DNA of 25,889 nucleotides from an uncultured Oscillospiraceae bacterium (lineage in GTDB: Bacteria > Bacillota > Clostridia > Oscillospirales > Ruminococcaceae). Location of the stretch: the NCBI GenBank assembly GCA_910584715.1, contig CAJUAN010000036.1:1-25889 (forward strand), given 5' to 3'. The notes under the pieces were generated by a model. That model was not told where the DNA came from. It ran no database searches and saw only the letters and a program-made list of their open reading frames with translations. Of this stretch, positions 8,430-16,274 are shown one piece after another (the stretch's first letter is position 1; every line of letters begins with the position of its first letter). A program made the translations under genes and the position numbers.

Positions 8430-10247
8430 TTACTTGTTGATCCTTGCCTCGAGAGCGTCGAGCTGCTTCTCAAGAGCCTCGGGAACATTGCCGCCCTTGT
8501 CGGAAATGTCCTCCTTGTAGTATCTTCTCATCTCTGCGATCTCCTTGGACCAAAGCTCCTTGTCAACGTCGAGAAGCTTATCCATGATCTCGGGAGTAAC
8601 CTCGTCCTCAATGCCGGATACGTCGATATCGCCCTTCTTGGGGATATAGCCGATAGCGGTCTCCTCAGCGTCGATCTCACCGTCGCAGCGCTTGATGATC
8701 CAGTCGAGGACTCTCATGTTGTCGCCGAAGCCGGGCCAGATGAAGTTGCCGTTCTCGTCCTGCTTGAACCAGTTAACGTTGAATATCTTGGGAGCCTTGT
8801 CGCCCAGCTTTTCGCCCATTTCAAGCCAGTGGTTCCAGTAGTCGCCTACGTTGTAGCCGATAAAAGGCTTCATAGCCATGGGGTCGTGACGGAGCACGCC
8901 TACCGCGCCGGTAGCTGCCGCAGTTGTCTCGGAGGAAACAGCGGAGCCCATGTAGGTGCCGTGTACCCAGTCAAAGGACTGATATACCAGAGGAGTTGTG
9001 GAGGCGCGTCTGCCGCCGAAGATGATAGCGGAAACGGGCACGCCCTGAGGATTGTTGAACTCGGGGGAAATGCAGGGGCAGTTCTCCGCGGGAGCGGTAA
9101 ATCTGGAGTTGGGGTGAGCAAGCTTTTCGCCGCCCGCTGTAAACTCCTTGCCGTTTACCTTAGCGCCTTTCCACTCGGTAGCGTTCTCGGGAGGATTTTT
9201 GTCCAGACCCTCCCACCAAACGGTGTTTGTATCGTTGTTGAGAGCAACGTTTGTGAAGATAGTGTTCTTCTTTGTGGAAGCAAGAGCGTTGAAATTGGAC
9301 TTGGCGTTAGTTCCGGGAGCAACGCCGAAGAAGCCGTTTTCGGGGTTGATAGCGTAAAGTCTGCCGTCCTCGCCCTGCTTCATCCAGGCGATATCGTCGC
9401 CGACGGTGAATACCTCGTAGCCCTTAGCCTTATAGCCCTCGGGAGGGATAAGCATAGCAAGGTTGGTCTTTCCGCAGGCGGAGGGAAAAGCGGCTGTGAT
9501 GTACTTAACCTCTCCGTTAGGCTTTTTAACGCCGAGGATAAGCATATGCTCAGCCATCCAGCCCTCCATTTTGCCCTGATAGGACGCGATGCGGAGAGCG
9601 AAGCACTTCTTGCCGAGAAGAACGTTTCCGCCGTATGCAGAGTTTATCGACCAAATTGTGTTGTCCTCGGGGAAGTGTACGATATATCTGTTTTCGGGGT
9701 CTACCTGAGCCTTGGAGTGGAGACCTCTTACAAAGTCGTTGGACTCGTCGCCCAGATTCTCAAAAGCAGCCTTGCCCATTCTTGTCATGATGTTCATGTT
9801 GAGAACAACATAGATAGAGTCCGTAAGCTCAACGCCCACCTTAGCGAGAGGAGAGCCTATAGGTCCCATGGAGTAGGGGATAACGTACATTGTTCTTCCC
9901 TTCATAACTCCGTCGTAGAGAGGGGTCAGCTTAGCGTACATTTCCTTGGGGTCGCACCAGTTGTTTGTAGGACCCGCGTCCTCTTTGCGTCTGCTGCATA
10001 TGAAAGTCCTGTCCTCAACGCGGGCAACGTCGTTGGGACGTGTTCTGTGGTACAGGCAGCCGGGAAGCTCATCCTGATTAAGCTTATACATTTTATCCCA
10101 GCTATCGTCGGGGAGTGAGCATACCTCCTCGGTAAGCGCGTCAAGCTGTTCCTTAGAGCCGTCGATCCAAACGACCTTTTCGGGCTTTGTGAGCGCGATC
10201 ATTTCGTCGACCCACTTGTTGACATTAGGGTTTTTTGTAAGTGACAT
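8430..10247 (-). CDS. pckG: Phosphoenolpyruvate carboxykinase (GTP)
   Basis: This cytoplasmic enzyme interconverts oxaloacetate + GTP with phosphoenolpyruvate + CO2 + GDP. In fermentative gut anaerobes the family often works in the CO2-fixing direction toward oxaloacetate and succinate. The 605-residue length fits the GTP family (about 600) rather than the ATP family (about 530). Visible motifs are FPSACGKTNLAM (residues 254-265; the phosphate-binding loop with the reactive Cys of GTP-PEPCKs), GDDIAW (283-288; metal binding), and FGGRRASTTPLVYQS further on. The reading frame is open 105 bp further upstream, but the ATG at 10247 is preceded by AAAGGAG and begins the conserved sequence, so I take it as the start. 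It has its own promoter about 105 bp upstream and a shared terminator downstream. Confidence 0.96.
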   Translation of the reverse strand: MSLTKNPNVNKWVDEMIALTKPEKVVWIDGSKEQLDALTEEVCSLPDDSWDKMYKLNQDELPGCLYHRTRPNDVARVEDRTFICSRRKEDAGPTNNWCDPKEMYAKLTPLYDGVMKGRTMYVIPYSMGPIGSPLAKVGVELTDSIYVVLNMNIMTRMGKAAFENLGDESNDFVRGLHSKAQVDPENRYIVHFPEDNTIWSINSAYGGNVLLGKKCFALRIASYQGKMEGWMAEHMLILGVKKPNGEVKYITAAFPSACGKTNLAMLIPPEGYKAKGYEVFTVGDDIAWMKQGEDGRLYAINPENGFFGVAPGTNAKSNFNALASTKKNTIFTNVALNNDTNTVWWEGLDKNPPENATEWKGAKVNGKEFTAGGEKLAHPNSRFTAPAENCPCISPEFNNPQGVPVSAIIFGGRRASTTPLVYQSFDWVHGTYMGSAVSSETTAAATGAVGVLRHDPMAMKPFIGYNVGDYWNHWLEMGEKLGDKAPKIFNVNWFKQDENGNFIWPGFGDNMRVLDWIIKRCDGEIDAEETAIGYIPKKGDIDVSGIEDEVTPEIMDKLLDVDKELWSKEIAEMRRYYKEDISDKGGNVPEALEKQLDALEARINK

Positions 10248-10359
10248 AAATTTACAGCTCCTTTGAAAATAATATGAATCGAAATTCGGATATTTCCGCC
10301 CCGAAAAAATACCTATCGGGAATAAAACGGCAAAAATATTCAAATTTCCCACAAATACA

Positions 10360-10388
10360 ATTATATACCAAAGCGGTCAATAAGTCAA
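10360..10388 (-). promoter_or_regulatory. Promoter of the PEP carboxykinase gene
   Basis: On the minus strand, TTGACT (10383-10388), a 17-bp spacer and TATAAT (10360-10365). The leader is about 105 nt. The large inverted-repeat element begins 34 bp upstream of it. Confidence 0.8.
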
Positions 10389-10462
10389 GTTAAATTTTTA
10401 TGGGAATCAATTTTGGAGAGATAAATTTATGTTTATCGTTGTACTTTTTCGTTTGCTATGTC

Positions 10463-10490
10463 TTGACATTGTTTGTTTTTAATTTATAGA
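10463..10490 (+). promoter_or_regulatory. Inward promoter in the left arm of the inverted-repeat element
   Basis: TTGACA (10463-10468), a 16-bp spacer and TATAGA (10485-10490) point into the element. In the diverged copy at the window end, the same boxes (TTGATT/TATAGA) keep the 16-bp spacing although the spacer sequence has changed, which argues that they are used. Confidence 0.5.
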
Positions 10491-10844
10491 TAGTGCGGAG
10501 ATGCGAGGGACAACCCTACCGGGGAAAGGGGGAGGCGCTCTTGGGGGCAAAGGGACGCTGAGCCGCCCTCCCCCTTTCCCCTCTCGGGTTTTCCCTCGCG
10601 CTCCTTTTCCCCTCGCCTCTTTCCCCCTCCAGGCTCACGCTATGCGTTTTATATTTAGTTAATTAAGAATTTTTAGTTTGCTCTAATAGAGCACATAGCG
10701 TAGCGGGGGAGGGTGAGAATAAAGGAAAGAGAGAGCACGAGAGGGAAAACCATAAGGGAGAGGGAGGGGGCGGCAAGCGTCCTATAAGTCTCAATGAGTC
10801 CCCTCCCTTTCCCTTTTGGTTGTCCATCTCGTACCCCCGCACTA

Positions 10845-10872
10845 TCTATAAATTAAAAACAAACAATGTCAA
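10845..10872 (-). promoter_or_regulatory. Inward promoter in the right arm of the inverted-repeat element
   Basis: This is the mirror image of the left-arm promoter: TTGACA (10867-10872) and TATAGA (10845-10850) on the minus strand with a 16-bp spacer. The two promoters converge, so the interior could be transcribed from both sides. Confidence 0.5.
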
Positions 10873-10953
10873 GACATAGCAAACGAAAAAGTACAACGAT
10901 AAACAAAAATTTACAGCAAAACAATTTCCCCTGCGAAAGCGTTAAGCTTTGCC

Positions 10954-10982
10954 TTGTCTTGCGCGGAGAAATATGCTATAAT
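10954..10982 (+). promoter_or_regulatory. Promoter of the membrane-anchored hypothetical gene
   Basis: TTGTCT (10954-10959), a 17-bp spacer and TATAAT (10977-10982) lie 34 bp before the coding start and 41 bp outside the inverted-repeat element. Confidence 0.65.
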
Positions 10983-11016
10983 AAAACTGACTCGCGCATA
11001 TGAAAGGAGGCTCCCC

Positions 11017-11763
11017 ATGAAAAAGGACACCGACATAATCGAATTTGACTTCCCCGACTATGAGGAGCCTTACCCTCCGTTCCCCGACGTAAAGACCGCG
11101 CCTGTGGATATGGACGAAGCCTACCTAAGAAATGCCGAACTGGCAAAGCGGCTTTCCTCCGACATCGCCGAACCCACGGAAAAGGCAAAGCCGGTACCCC
11201 GAAAGAAAAAAGCCGCGAAACCGCGCGGCAGGAAAATAATAACCGCGGCGGCAGCTTATGCGGCGGCTTTTATAGGAATTTTAGCTGCGGTATTCTTCAC
11301 AAACGTTCAAAAGCCGGAGGATATCGGCAGCGGCATGAATTTAACAATAAGGACCGATTATGAGGAATGCGCCGAATTTGAACAGCGGCTTGAAAACATT
11401 ATATCTTTTACCGACAGCGGCGGTCAGCGGCAGTATGAGGTGACAATCGGCTTCACAATGAAAAATCTTGCGGACGATCCCGTGATATTTTTCCCGAAGC
11501 TGCTGGACGTCTATTTGGATAACGACAGCTTTTCCTCTCCGGTTGCAACGGAAGGGACTCGCGATTTTGACGGCGGTGTGTTTGCGGTGATAAACTATCA
11601 AAAGGATTTTACCGTCACATATCGGCTTGACGAAGACGAGATCCCGCGGATAAAATACTTTGGATACGGTTTGCCGTACCGCTATAAAATCGACGCAGAC
11701 AGCAAGGTAAAAGAGGAGATCGAGGCTTTCCTTTCCGATGAGGCACAGGAGGGTATCAGCTAA
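11017..11763 (+). CDS. Hypothetical single-pass membrane protein with extracytoplasmic domain
   Basis: This 248-residue protein starts at an ATG with an AAAGGAGG site 6 bp upstream. Residues 1-57 are acidic and proline-rich (many D, E and PP), and 57-73 are strongly basic (RKKKAAKPRGRK). Residues 74-95 form one hydrophobic helix. The remainder should lie outside the membrane, with alternating strand-like segments such as YEVTIGFTMKNL and FTVTYRLDEDEI that suggest an immunoglobulin-like beta-sandwich, loosely like DUF4352/DUF5067-type domains. The positive-inside rule puts the acidic N-terminus in the cytoplasm. Its last 8 bp overlap the 3' end of the convergent gpr gene, so no terminator fits between them. 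No function can be assigned. Confidence 0.75.
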   Translation: MKKDTDIIEFDFPDYEEPYPPFPDVKTAPVDMDEAYLRNAELAKRLSSDIAEPTEKAKPVPRKKKAAKPRGRKIITAAAAYAAAFIGILAAVFFTNVQKPEDIGSGMNLTIRTDYEECAEFEQRLENIISFTDSGGQRQYEVTIGFTMKNLADDPVIFFPKLLDVYLDNDSFSSPVATEGTRDFDGGVFAVINYQKDFTVTYRLDEDEIPRIKYFGYGLPYRYKIDADSKVKEEIEAFLSDEAQEGIS

Positions 11764-12613
11764 GCGCAGTAATATCCTCAATGGTAAGCATAGGCTGCAC
11801 CGCCTTGTTTATGGAGTACGCCAAAAGCTTTGCGGTGCGGTCGATAAGCTGGTCAACGTCCCGGGGAGTCACCATCATATTTGGTAAATGCTTGTCGGGA
11901 GGATTGCCCGTTATGCTTTCCACAATGGTGTGCATATCCACAACGGTTGGTACTCCTATGGCTATCACCGGAACTCCCACGGTCGCCTCCGAAAGCTCCT
12001 TGCGGCGGTTCTGTACCCCCGAACCGGGGGATATCCCGGTGTCGGTAAGCTGTATGGTAGTGCCGAGACGTGACACGTCCGAACAGGCGAGAGCGTCGAT
12101 TACTATTACACAATCGGGTTTTGCCACGTCGCATATGGATTTTATTATCTCCGCGGCCTCGATACCGGTTTGACCCAGCACCCCGGGGGCTATCGCCGAA
12201 ACGCTGTTGAGCTGCCTTAACTCGTGGCCGTCGGGAAGCACGTCCTGCAAATGCCGCGTTGCGATTATGCGGGACACTACAAGGGGCCCCAGAGCGTCGG
12301 GGGTTATGTCCGAATTTCCCAGACCCGCCACAAGCGCGGTCTTTCTGCCGCTGCCTTTAAGAGCGATTATTTCGGCTGCAATGTTTGCCACCTGCTCGTC
12401 AAAATCCTGCGGACTTGCCGAAAGCCTGTCGGTCTCCACGGTGATATAGCGTCCGCGGGTCTTGCCTATGCGCATACCCGCCGCGTCGTCGGCGACTATT
12501 ATTTCCGTCACCGAGCAGGCGGAACTTTTCCGCAGCTTGCGCTTTATCCCTTTCGGCAAGCTTTTAGCGTCCTCGTCGATCATCTCGACGGCAAGGTCTG
12601 TTCTTATAGACAT
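11756..12613 (-). CDS. gpr: GPR endopeptidase (germination protease)
   Basis: GPR (peptidase family A25) degrades the small acid-soluble proteins that coat spore DNA when spores germinate. The 285-residue protein begins MSIRTDLAVE, the conserved N-terminal motif. Residues 97-110 (GLGNSDITPDALGP) and VIDALA (171-176) contain the aspartates D106 and D173, whose spacing fits the two essential acidic residues known in Bacillus GPR. Other conserved blocks are DTGISPGSGVQNRRKELS (191-208) and GVPTVVD. It is about 80 residues shorter than the Bacillus enzyme (about 370). The start has a purine-rich AAGGAAAGG upstream. I could not identify a convincing sigma-G type promoter in the 5' flank. Its presence implies a sporulating ancestor or lifestyle. 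Confidence 0.95.
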   Translation of the reverse strand: MSIRTDLAVEMIDEDAKSLPKGIKRKLRKSSACSVTEIIVADDAAGMRIGKTRGRYITVETDRLSASPQDFDEQVANIAAEIIALKGSGRKTALVAGLGNSDITPDALGPLVVSRIIATRHLQDVLPDGHELRQLNSVSAIAPGVLGQTGIEAAEIIKSICDVAKPDCVIVIDALACSDVSRLGTTIQLTDTGISPGSGVQNRRKELSEATVGVPVIAIGVPTVVDMHTIVESITGNPPDKHLPNMMVTPRDVDQLIDRTAKLLAYSINKAVQPMLTIEDITALS

Positions 12614-12747
12614 AGCTTATCTTTCCTTTCCTTTGAGAAACAAGATTTTAAGAGGCCGGAGGCATGAGACGGCTTTGCTGCTTTTTGTTTTGGGCATAAT
12701 AGCCAAAAACCAAAGAAAAATTTTTTTATAATTTTTCATGCCGGCTA

Positions 12748-12776
12748 TTGAAAAAACAGCGAAAAAATGTTAATAT
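12748..12776 (+). promoter_or_regulatory. Probable promoter of rpsT
   Basis: TTGAAA (12748-12753), a 17-bp spacer and TAATAT (12771-12776). It would give a leader of about 200 nt. It is less perfect than other promoters here, but it is the best candidate in the 369-bp gap between gpr and rpsT. Confidence 0.5.
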
Positions 12777-12782
12777 TATTGT

Positions 12783-12968
12783 TAGGCGTTTTCATGTCCG
12801 CGCGTACGGTTAGGGCAGTCGTACTGTCAAGCCGCGGCAGCGGGAAAAATGCCGTCAATAAAGTCATCACACCTCCCGCAGAGCCGTCCGTGTCAGGCTT
12901 CCGCGGCGGTTATGCCGGTTTTATTAATAATTAGTATTACCGCAAAAGAACAAATTATTTAATTGTTT
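12783..12968 (+). promoter_or_regulatory. Structured 5' leader of rpsT
   Basis: The leader contains GTACG/CGTAC (12804-12808 with 12820-12824), then a long-range helix GCCGCGG/CCGCGGC (12831-12837 with 12901-12907). The long-range helix encloses GCGGG/CCCGC (12840-12844 with 12875-12879). The last 60 bases before the ribosome binding site are AT-rich. Many ribosomal protein genes are autoregulated through their leader, so S20 feedback is a reasonable but unproven reading. I do not recognise a known riboswitch or leader family. Confidence 0.4.
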
Positions 12969-12982
12969 AAGGAGAGAAAATT

Positions 12983-13246
12983 ATGCCTAACATCAAATCC
13001 GCAAAAAAGAGAGTTAAAGTTATCGCTGCAAAGACAATGCAGAACAAGGCTGTTAAATCCAACCTCAGAACCGTTCTCAAGAAGGCTGACGCCGCTTGCG
13101 CAGAAAAGGCGGAGAACTCCGAGGCTGCTATCAGACTGGCAATGAAAAAGGTTGACCAGGCTGCCGCAAAGAATATCATTCACAAGAATGCCGCCGCCAG
13201 AAAGAAGTCCCAGCTTGCAAAGAAGCTCAACGCGACCAAAGCGTAA
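12983..13246 (+). CDS. rpsT: 30S ribosomal protein S20
   Basis: This 87-residue, highly basic, alanine- and lysine-rich helical protein begins MPNIKSAKKRVKVIAAK, the standard S20 N-terminus, and contains IHKNAAARKKSQLAKKL near the end. S20 binds 16S rRNA early in 30S assembly. The length matches the family (about 85-90). AAGGAG at 12969-12974 is the ribosome binding site. The gene stands alone, with its own leader and two hairpins downstream. Confidence 0.97.
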   Translation: MPNIKSAKKRVKVIAAKTMQNKAVKSNLRTVLKKADAACAEKAENSEAAIRLAMKKVDQAAAKNIIHKNAAARKKSQLAKKLNATKA

Positions 13247-13272
13247 GAGAAACCGGCTAAAGAAACACGAGT

Positions 13273-13303
13273 CGTCCCGCCGATAAAAGGCAGGACGGCT
13301 TTC
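13273..13303 (+). terminator. Probable rpsT terminator
   Basis: CGTCCCGCC (13273-13281) pairs with GGCAGGACG (13289-13297) with one C/A mismatch, followed by a weak T-rich tail (CTTTCT). It lies 27 bp after the rpsT stop. Confidence 0.5.
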
Positions 13304-13331
13304 TGCATAATGAACGGCAGAAAATAAAAAT

Positions 13332-13370
13332 CAGGCTCGGGAATCGGAGAATCTCCGTTTCCCGAGCCTG
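13332..13370. terminator. Strong bidirectional terminator between rpsT and the lipoprotein operon
   Basis: CAGGCTCGGGAA pairs with TTCCCGAGCCTG over 12 bp, with an inner CGGAG/CTCCG stem on top. On the minus strand it runs into ATTTTTATTTT, ending the long leftward ABC/lipoprotein unit. On the plus strand the tail is TTATTTGTTAT and backs up rpsT. Confidence 0.85.
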
Positions 13371-13428
13371 TTATTTGTTATATAAGCTTTATAATTATAA
13401 GCTTTCGGTACTGAATATCCTCTGCGGT

Positions 13429-13794
13429 TTATCTTGTACGCGCGGCATTGCTATTGTCATTGCCGTTTGCACCGTCGCCGCCGTCAAGAACGTCTCCCAC
13501 GATATCCTCCGCGCCTGTTACAACGTCGTCCACGATATCGTTCACATCGGTGCCGAGCTCCTCAAGAAGTCCGTCGCCGTCAATATCGCCGGTCTCGGAG
13601 TTCATTCCGTCCGACTGCGATTCGGAGCCTGTCATGGTATCCGACATTGATTCCGACTGGGACGATTGAGATTGAGACGACTGGGAAGTCTGAGAGGTCT
13701 GGGATTCCGCAGAACCGCCGTCGCCTCCCGAACAGCCCGCGAATAATACCGCTGTCGCCGAAAGCGCAATTATTGCTGAAAAGATCTTCTTCAT
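13429..13794 (-). CDS. Small Ser/Gln-rich lipoprotein
   Basis: This 121-residue protein has a lipoprotein signal peptide, MKKIFSAIIALSATAVLFAGC, whose FAGC lipobox places the lipidated Cys at residue 21. It is followed by about 40 residues of almost pure Ser, Gln, Thr, Glu and Asp. Near the end is a calcium-loop-like DIDGDGLLEELG and an acidic Gly/Asn/Asp tail. The frame is open 54 bp further upstream, but the ATG at 13794 starts the signal peptide and has GGAAAGGAA before it. It follows the ABC permease by 50 bp on the same strand and ends before the strong terminator, so it is probably the last gene of that operon. No enzymatic domain is visible; a spacer or binding role is possible. Confidence 0.75.
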   Translation of the reverse strand: MKKIFSAIIALSATAVLFAGCSGGDGGSAESQTSQTSQSSQSQSSQSESMSDTMTGSESQSDGMNSETGDIDGDGLLEELGTDVNDIVDDVVTGAEDIVGDVLDGGDGANGNDNSNAARTR

Positions 13795-13844
13795 CAGGAA
13801 ATTCCTTTCCCGCGGGATTTTTGCTTTCCGCGTTATGCTATCCG

Positions 13845-16274
13845 TCAATACGCATATGTGCTGTCGCTGCTTGCCCCTTGCACGGTTTCACGATACAGCT
13901 TTTCGATCCCCTCGTTTCTCGCGCTTCTGGGTACGCGCTTTGCCGTATCCGCAAGCTCCGCGGGAACAGAGTAGGAATTGCCGTATATGCAGATAATATA
14001 ACCGTTTTCATCGGCAATATGCATTGGCAGACTGCCCCTTACAATATCAGCCATATCCCTGTCATAATCATATACGTAGCATGACCCGAATCCGTTTCTC
14101 AGCACTCCTGTTACAAAGCTTGCCGGCAATATGACCGACGGCTCGTCAACGTGCGCGTTGTCCCGCCATTCACCGGAGGAGTAAAGCCTTACCGGCCATG
14201 ATGAAATCGTCGAACGGATCAGCGCCGAAGATATTTCCTCGTCGGACATATCCTCAACCCGTTTCATCTCAAAGCCAAAATATTCCAGAAGCTCAACGGT
14301 ATTGGAGAAGCTTTCCGGCACAGAAACTGACGCCCGTGCGTACCGCATATCCCCGGTCAGATTTACGTGCCAGATATTATGCAGCTCGGAGTGATAATAA
14401 TTCTCCTCGTTTACCGCCATAATATCCTTTGCGTAGGCTTCGGCAAACTGCTCGTAGAAGCCCCGTCTGCAAAGTGAGTCAATGCTTATCCCCACCGGGT
14501 CGTCATTAACGGTCCTTGACGAAGCGTAAGCCTCGTACGTTCTGTTTTTACCGTCATAGTCACGGAGTAGCTCGGGATTCTCCTTGACTTTTTCCATTTC
14601 CGCCTCATAAATCCCGGGTATTTCAGAAATATATTTTTTGAACCTCTCTGCGGTCTGGCTCTTATATTCGTCCGTAAGATCAAGCCGCATGAGTATATCC
14701 TGCGCCGCCGAATCAAAGCAGTAATAGTCTCTTTCCAGCGTTCCTCCGCCCGCAAGATGATAGCGTATGCTTATACCTCCCTGCTTTGAGGCATTATCCA
14801 TAAGATTTTGATCTTTTCCCCCCAAAGAAAAAGATTCGTCTGTCTTGTATTTATTGTAAAAGTCTATCAATGCATTATGCGCGTCAATGATAGTTTCAAT
14901 ATTTTCCTTATCGGTAAATACCAGCGGCTTGTAAATATCCGCAAAGAATTCATCCGCGCGGATCTCGGAATCGTAAATTCCGGCGTACCAGTTGTTATAA
15001 TCAAATATTCCGTATGCTCCGGTCACAGCGTAACCGCTCACCTCTGCGGATGTGACCGTTACCGGCAGCGGCACTCTCGATACCGCGCCGAAGCCGTCGG
15101 TCTTGTCCCCGAGCCATATAATGCCGAACGCCGCAAGAAATGTCGCCGAATACTTTATTATGCTCAGCCAGAAGCGTTTGAATCCGCGGTTCGTGACTAC
15201 CTCAAATATCATGTAAACTATCGCCGTAATAATTACCGCAGGAAAAAGTCCGAAATCCGCCTCATTCAGCAGCAGCGCCACCATGCAAAACATCGCGCAG
15301 GTTATAGTTATATAGTAGGCAAGCTTGAACACGAACGGCTTGGATACCTGCTCCGCCCGTCGCTTCCTGTAAAGGAAGAAGGCCAGCCCGCACAGCGCCG
15401 CGATAATAAGAAAGTACACCGCCGCCCATACGCCGTAATCAAACAGATCCTCCGCTCCGTAAAACATTTCTCCGGCCATCGACCAGTCAAGCGCCACAAC
15501 TATGGCTCCCGCCACGGAAGTAAAGGAAATGATCTTCAGCATGGGTATCTCCGGGCTGATCCCGTAAAGATTGTCAAATATGGAGAAAGTAACGCATATC
15601 ACAGTAAGAGGCAGAAGAACGTTCACGAGTATGGTGTAGGCGATAGACTCAAACTTGCTTCCGCAGCATACCGTGATGAGCACCGTCACCGTATAGAGCA
15701 TCAGCATTGCCAGCAGACCGCAGAGTATCAACTTTAACAGCATGGGCGCGGCATAGGAAAAATAGTCGCACACGAACGGCTGCCGCACAAGCCTGCCGTT
15801 CTCAAAATACTCATGGTAAAACGTCCTGCCCTCCATGAAAATAAGCCCGTAGCCCGTGAGCAGCAGGGACACGACCTGCGCCCCCAAGAAAGGCGCAACG
15901 TAGGTGAAAAGTCCCGAAAAATAATTGGAAAAAAATCTCTGCTTCGCGTTCAGCGGCAGGGACAGCCTCATATCCACCACCGATTTGTTATGCAGACAGG
16001 AAAAGCTGTCCACCGCGGGAAATATACCCAGAAAGCCCGCCAGACCGGTCGTCAGCGTTCCTATGACCGCATAAGCGTCAATTTCTTTCTGCCCGGTATA
16101 AACGGAGATTATCATTGCCAGTATCACCGCGGGAGCGGCGATAAGGTGCAGTATAGCAAGAATGATAAACAGCTTTTTATCCCCCAGAACGTTCTGCCGC
16201 CAGTTATGAAGCGCGGGAGAGAGACGCTTTTCACTTTTCTTTTCATTAGTATTAGTCGATGCCGTTGCAGTCAT
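13845..16274 (-). CDS. ABC transporter permease with large extracytoplasmic domain
   Basis: In this 809-residue protein the first ~400 residues contain about ten hydrophobic segments arranged like an ABC-2 type exporter permease, with loops such as DMRLSLPLNAKQRFF after the second or third helix. Residues ~400-809 are soluble and, by the preceding helix, probably outside the membrane. They resemble the DUF6449-type region found on Clostridia permeases, a family assignment I make from memory with moderate certainty. The ATG overlaps the last 23 bp of the ATPase gene, so the two are translationally coupled and form one transporter. The neighbouring GntR regulator and D,D-carboxypeptidase suggest a role in export or in response to cell-envelope stress, as in YtrABCDEF-like systems. 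The substrate is unknown. Confidence 0.85.
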   Translation of the reverse strand: MTATASTNTNEKKSEKRLSPALHNWRQNVLGDKKLFIILAILHLIAAPAVILAMIISVYTGQKEIDAYAVIGTLTTGLAGFLGIFPAVDSFSCLHNKSVVDMRLSLPLNAKQRFFSNYFSGLFTYVAPFLGAQVVSLLLTGYGLIFMEGRTFYHEYFENGRLVRQPFVCDYFSYAAPMLLKLILCGLLAMLMLYTVTVLITVCCGSKFESIAYTILVNVLLPLTVICVTFSIFDNLYGISPEIPMLKIISFTSVAGAIVVALDWSMAGEMFYGAEDLFDYGVWAAVYFLIIAALCGLAFFLYRKRRAEQVSKPFVFKLAYYITITCAMFCMVALLLNEADFGLFPAVIITAIVYMIFEVVTNRGFKRFWLSIIKYSATFLAAFGIIWLGDKTDGFGAVSRVPLPVTVTSAEVSGYAVTGAYGIFDYNNWYAGIYDSEIRADEFFADIYKPLVFTDKENIETIIDAHNALIDFYNKYKTDESFSLGGKDQNLMDNASKQGGISIRYHLAGGGTLERDYYCFDSAAQDILMRLDLTDEYKSQTAERFKKYISEIPGIYEAEMEKVKENPELLRDYDGKNRTYEAYASSRTVNDDPVGISIDSLCRRGFYEQFAEAYAKDIMAVNEENYYHSELHNIWHVNLTGDMRYARASVSVPESFSNTVELLEYFGFEMKRVEDMSDEEISSALIRSTISSWPVRLYSSGEWRDNAHVDEPSVILPASFVTGVLRNGFGSCYVYDYDRDMADIVRGSLPMHIADENGYIICIYGNSYSVPAELADTAKRVPRSARNEGIEKLYRETVQGASSDSTYAY

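Larger units (their letters stand above)
10422..10913. repeat. Large inverted-repeat intergenic element (two inverted copies of one ~245-bp unit)
   Basis: The outer arms 10430-10498 and 10837-10905 are perfect reverse complements over 69 bp. Allowing one mismatch, pairing extends to 10422 and 10913 (76 of 77). Inside, the left half and the reverse complement of the right half remain clearly alignable to the centre near 10665, but less exactly. Each half also folds on itself. In the left half 10521-10535 pairs perfectly with 10567-10581, and 10503-10516 pairs with 10586-10599 with one mismatch. In the right half 10800-10813 pairs with 10756-10769, and 10818-10825 with 10744-10751. The loops share GGACGCT...GCCGCC. 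No open reading frame makes sense here. The element lies cleanly between divergent promoters, and a third copy lies at the right end of the window, so this is a dispersed repeat family. It may be a MITE-like element or a structured RNA; I do not recognise a named family. Confidence 0.85.

Noticed and set aside
8829..10118. Long 429-residue open frame on + opposite the PEP carboxykinase gene
   Set aside because: It is the mirror of a highly biased coding strand, shows no recognisable domain and has no ribosome binding site. The opposite strand encodes an unmistakable PEPCK.
10423..10913. Target-site duplication AAATTTA beside the inverted-repeat element
   Set aside because: AAATTTA occurs at 10423-10429 and 10907-10913, but the same bases can be read as an extension of the inverted repeat, and the right copy is offset by one base. 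It cannot be taken as proof of transposition.
14808..15737. 309-residue open frame on + opposite the ABC permease
   Set aside because: Its translation is rich in Arg, His and Tyr without any domain. The minus strand gives a coherent membrane protein coupled to an ATPase.
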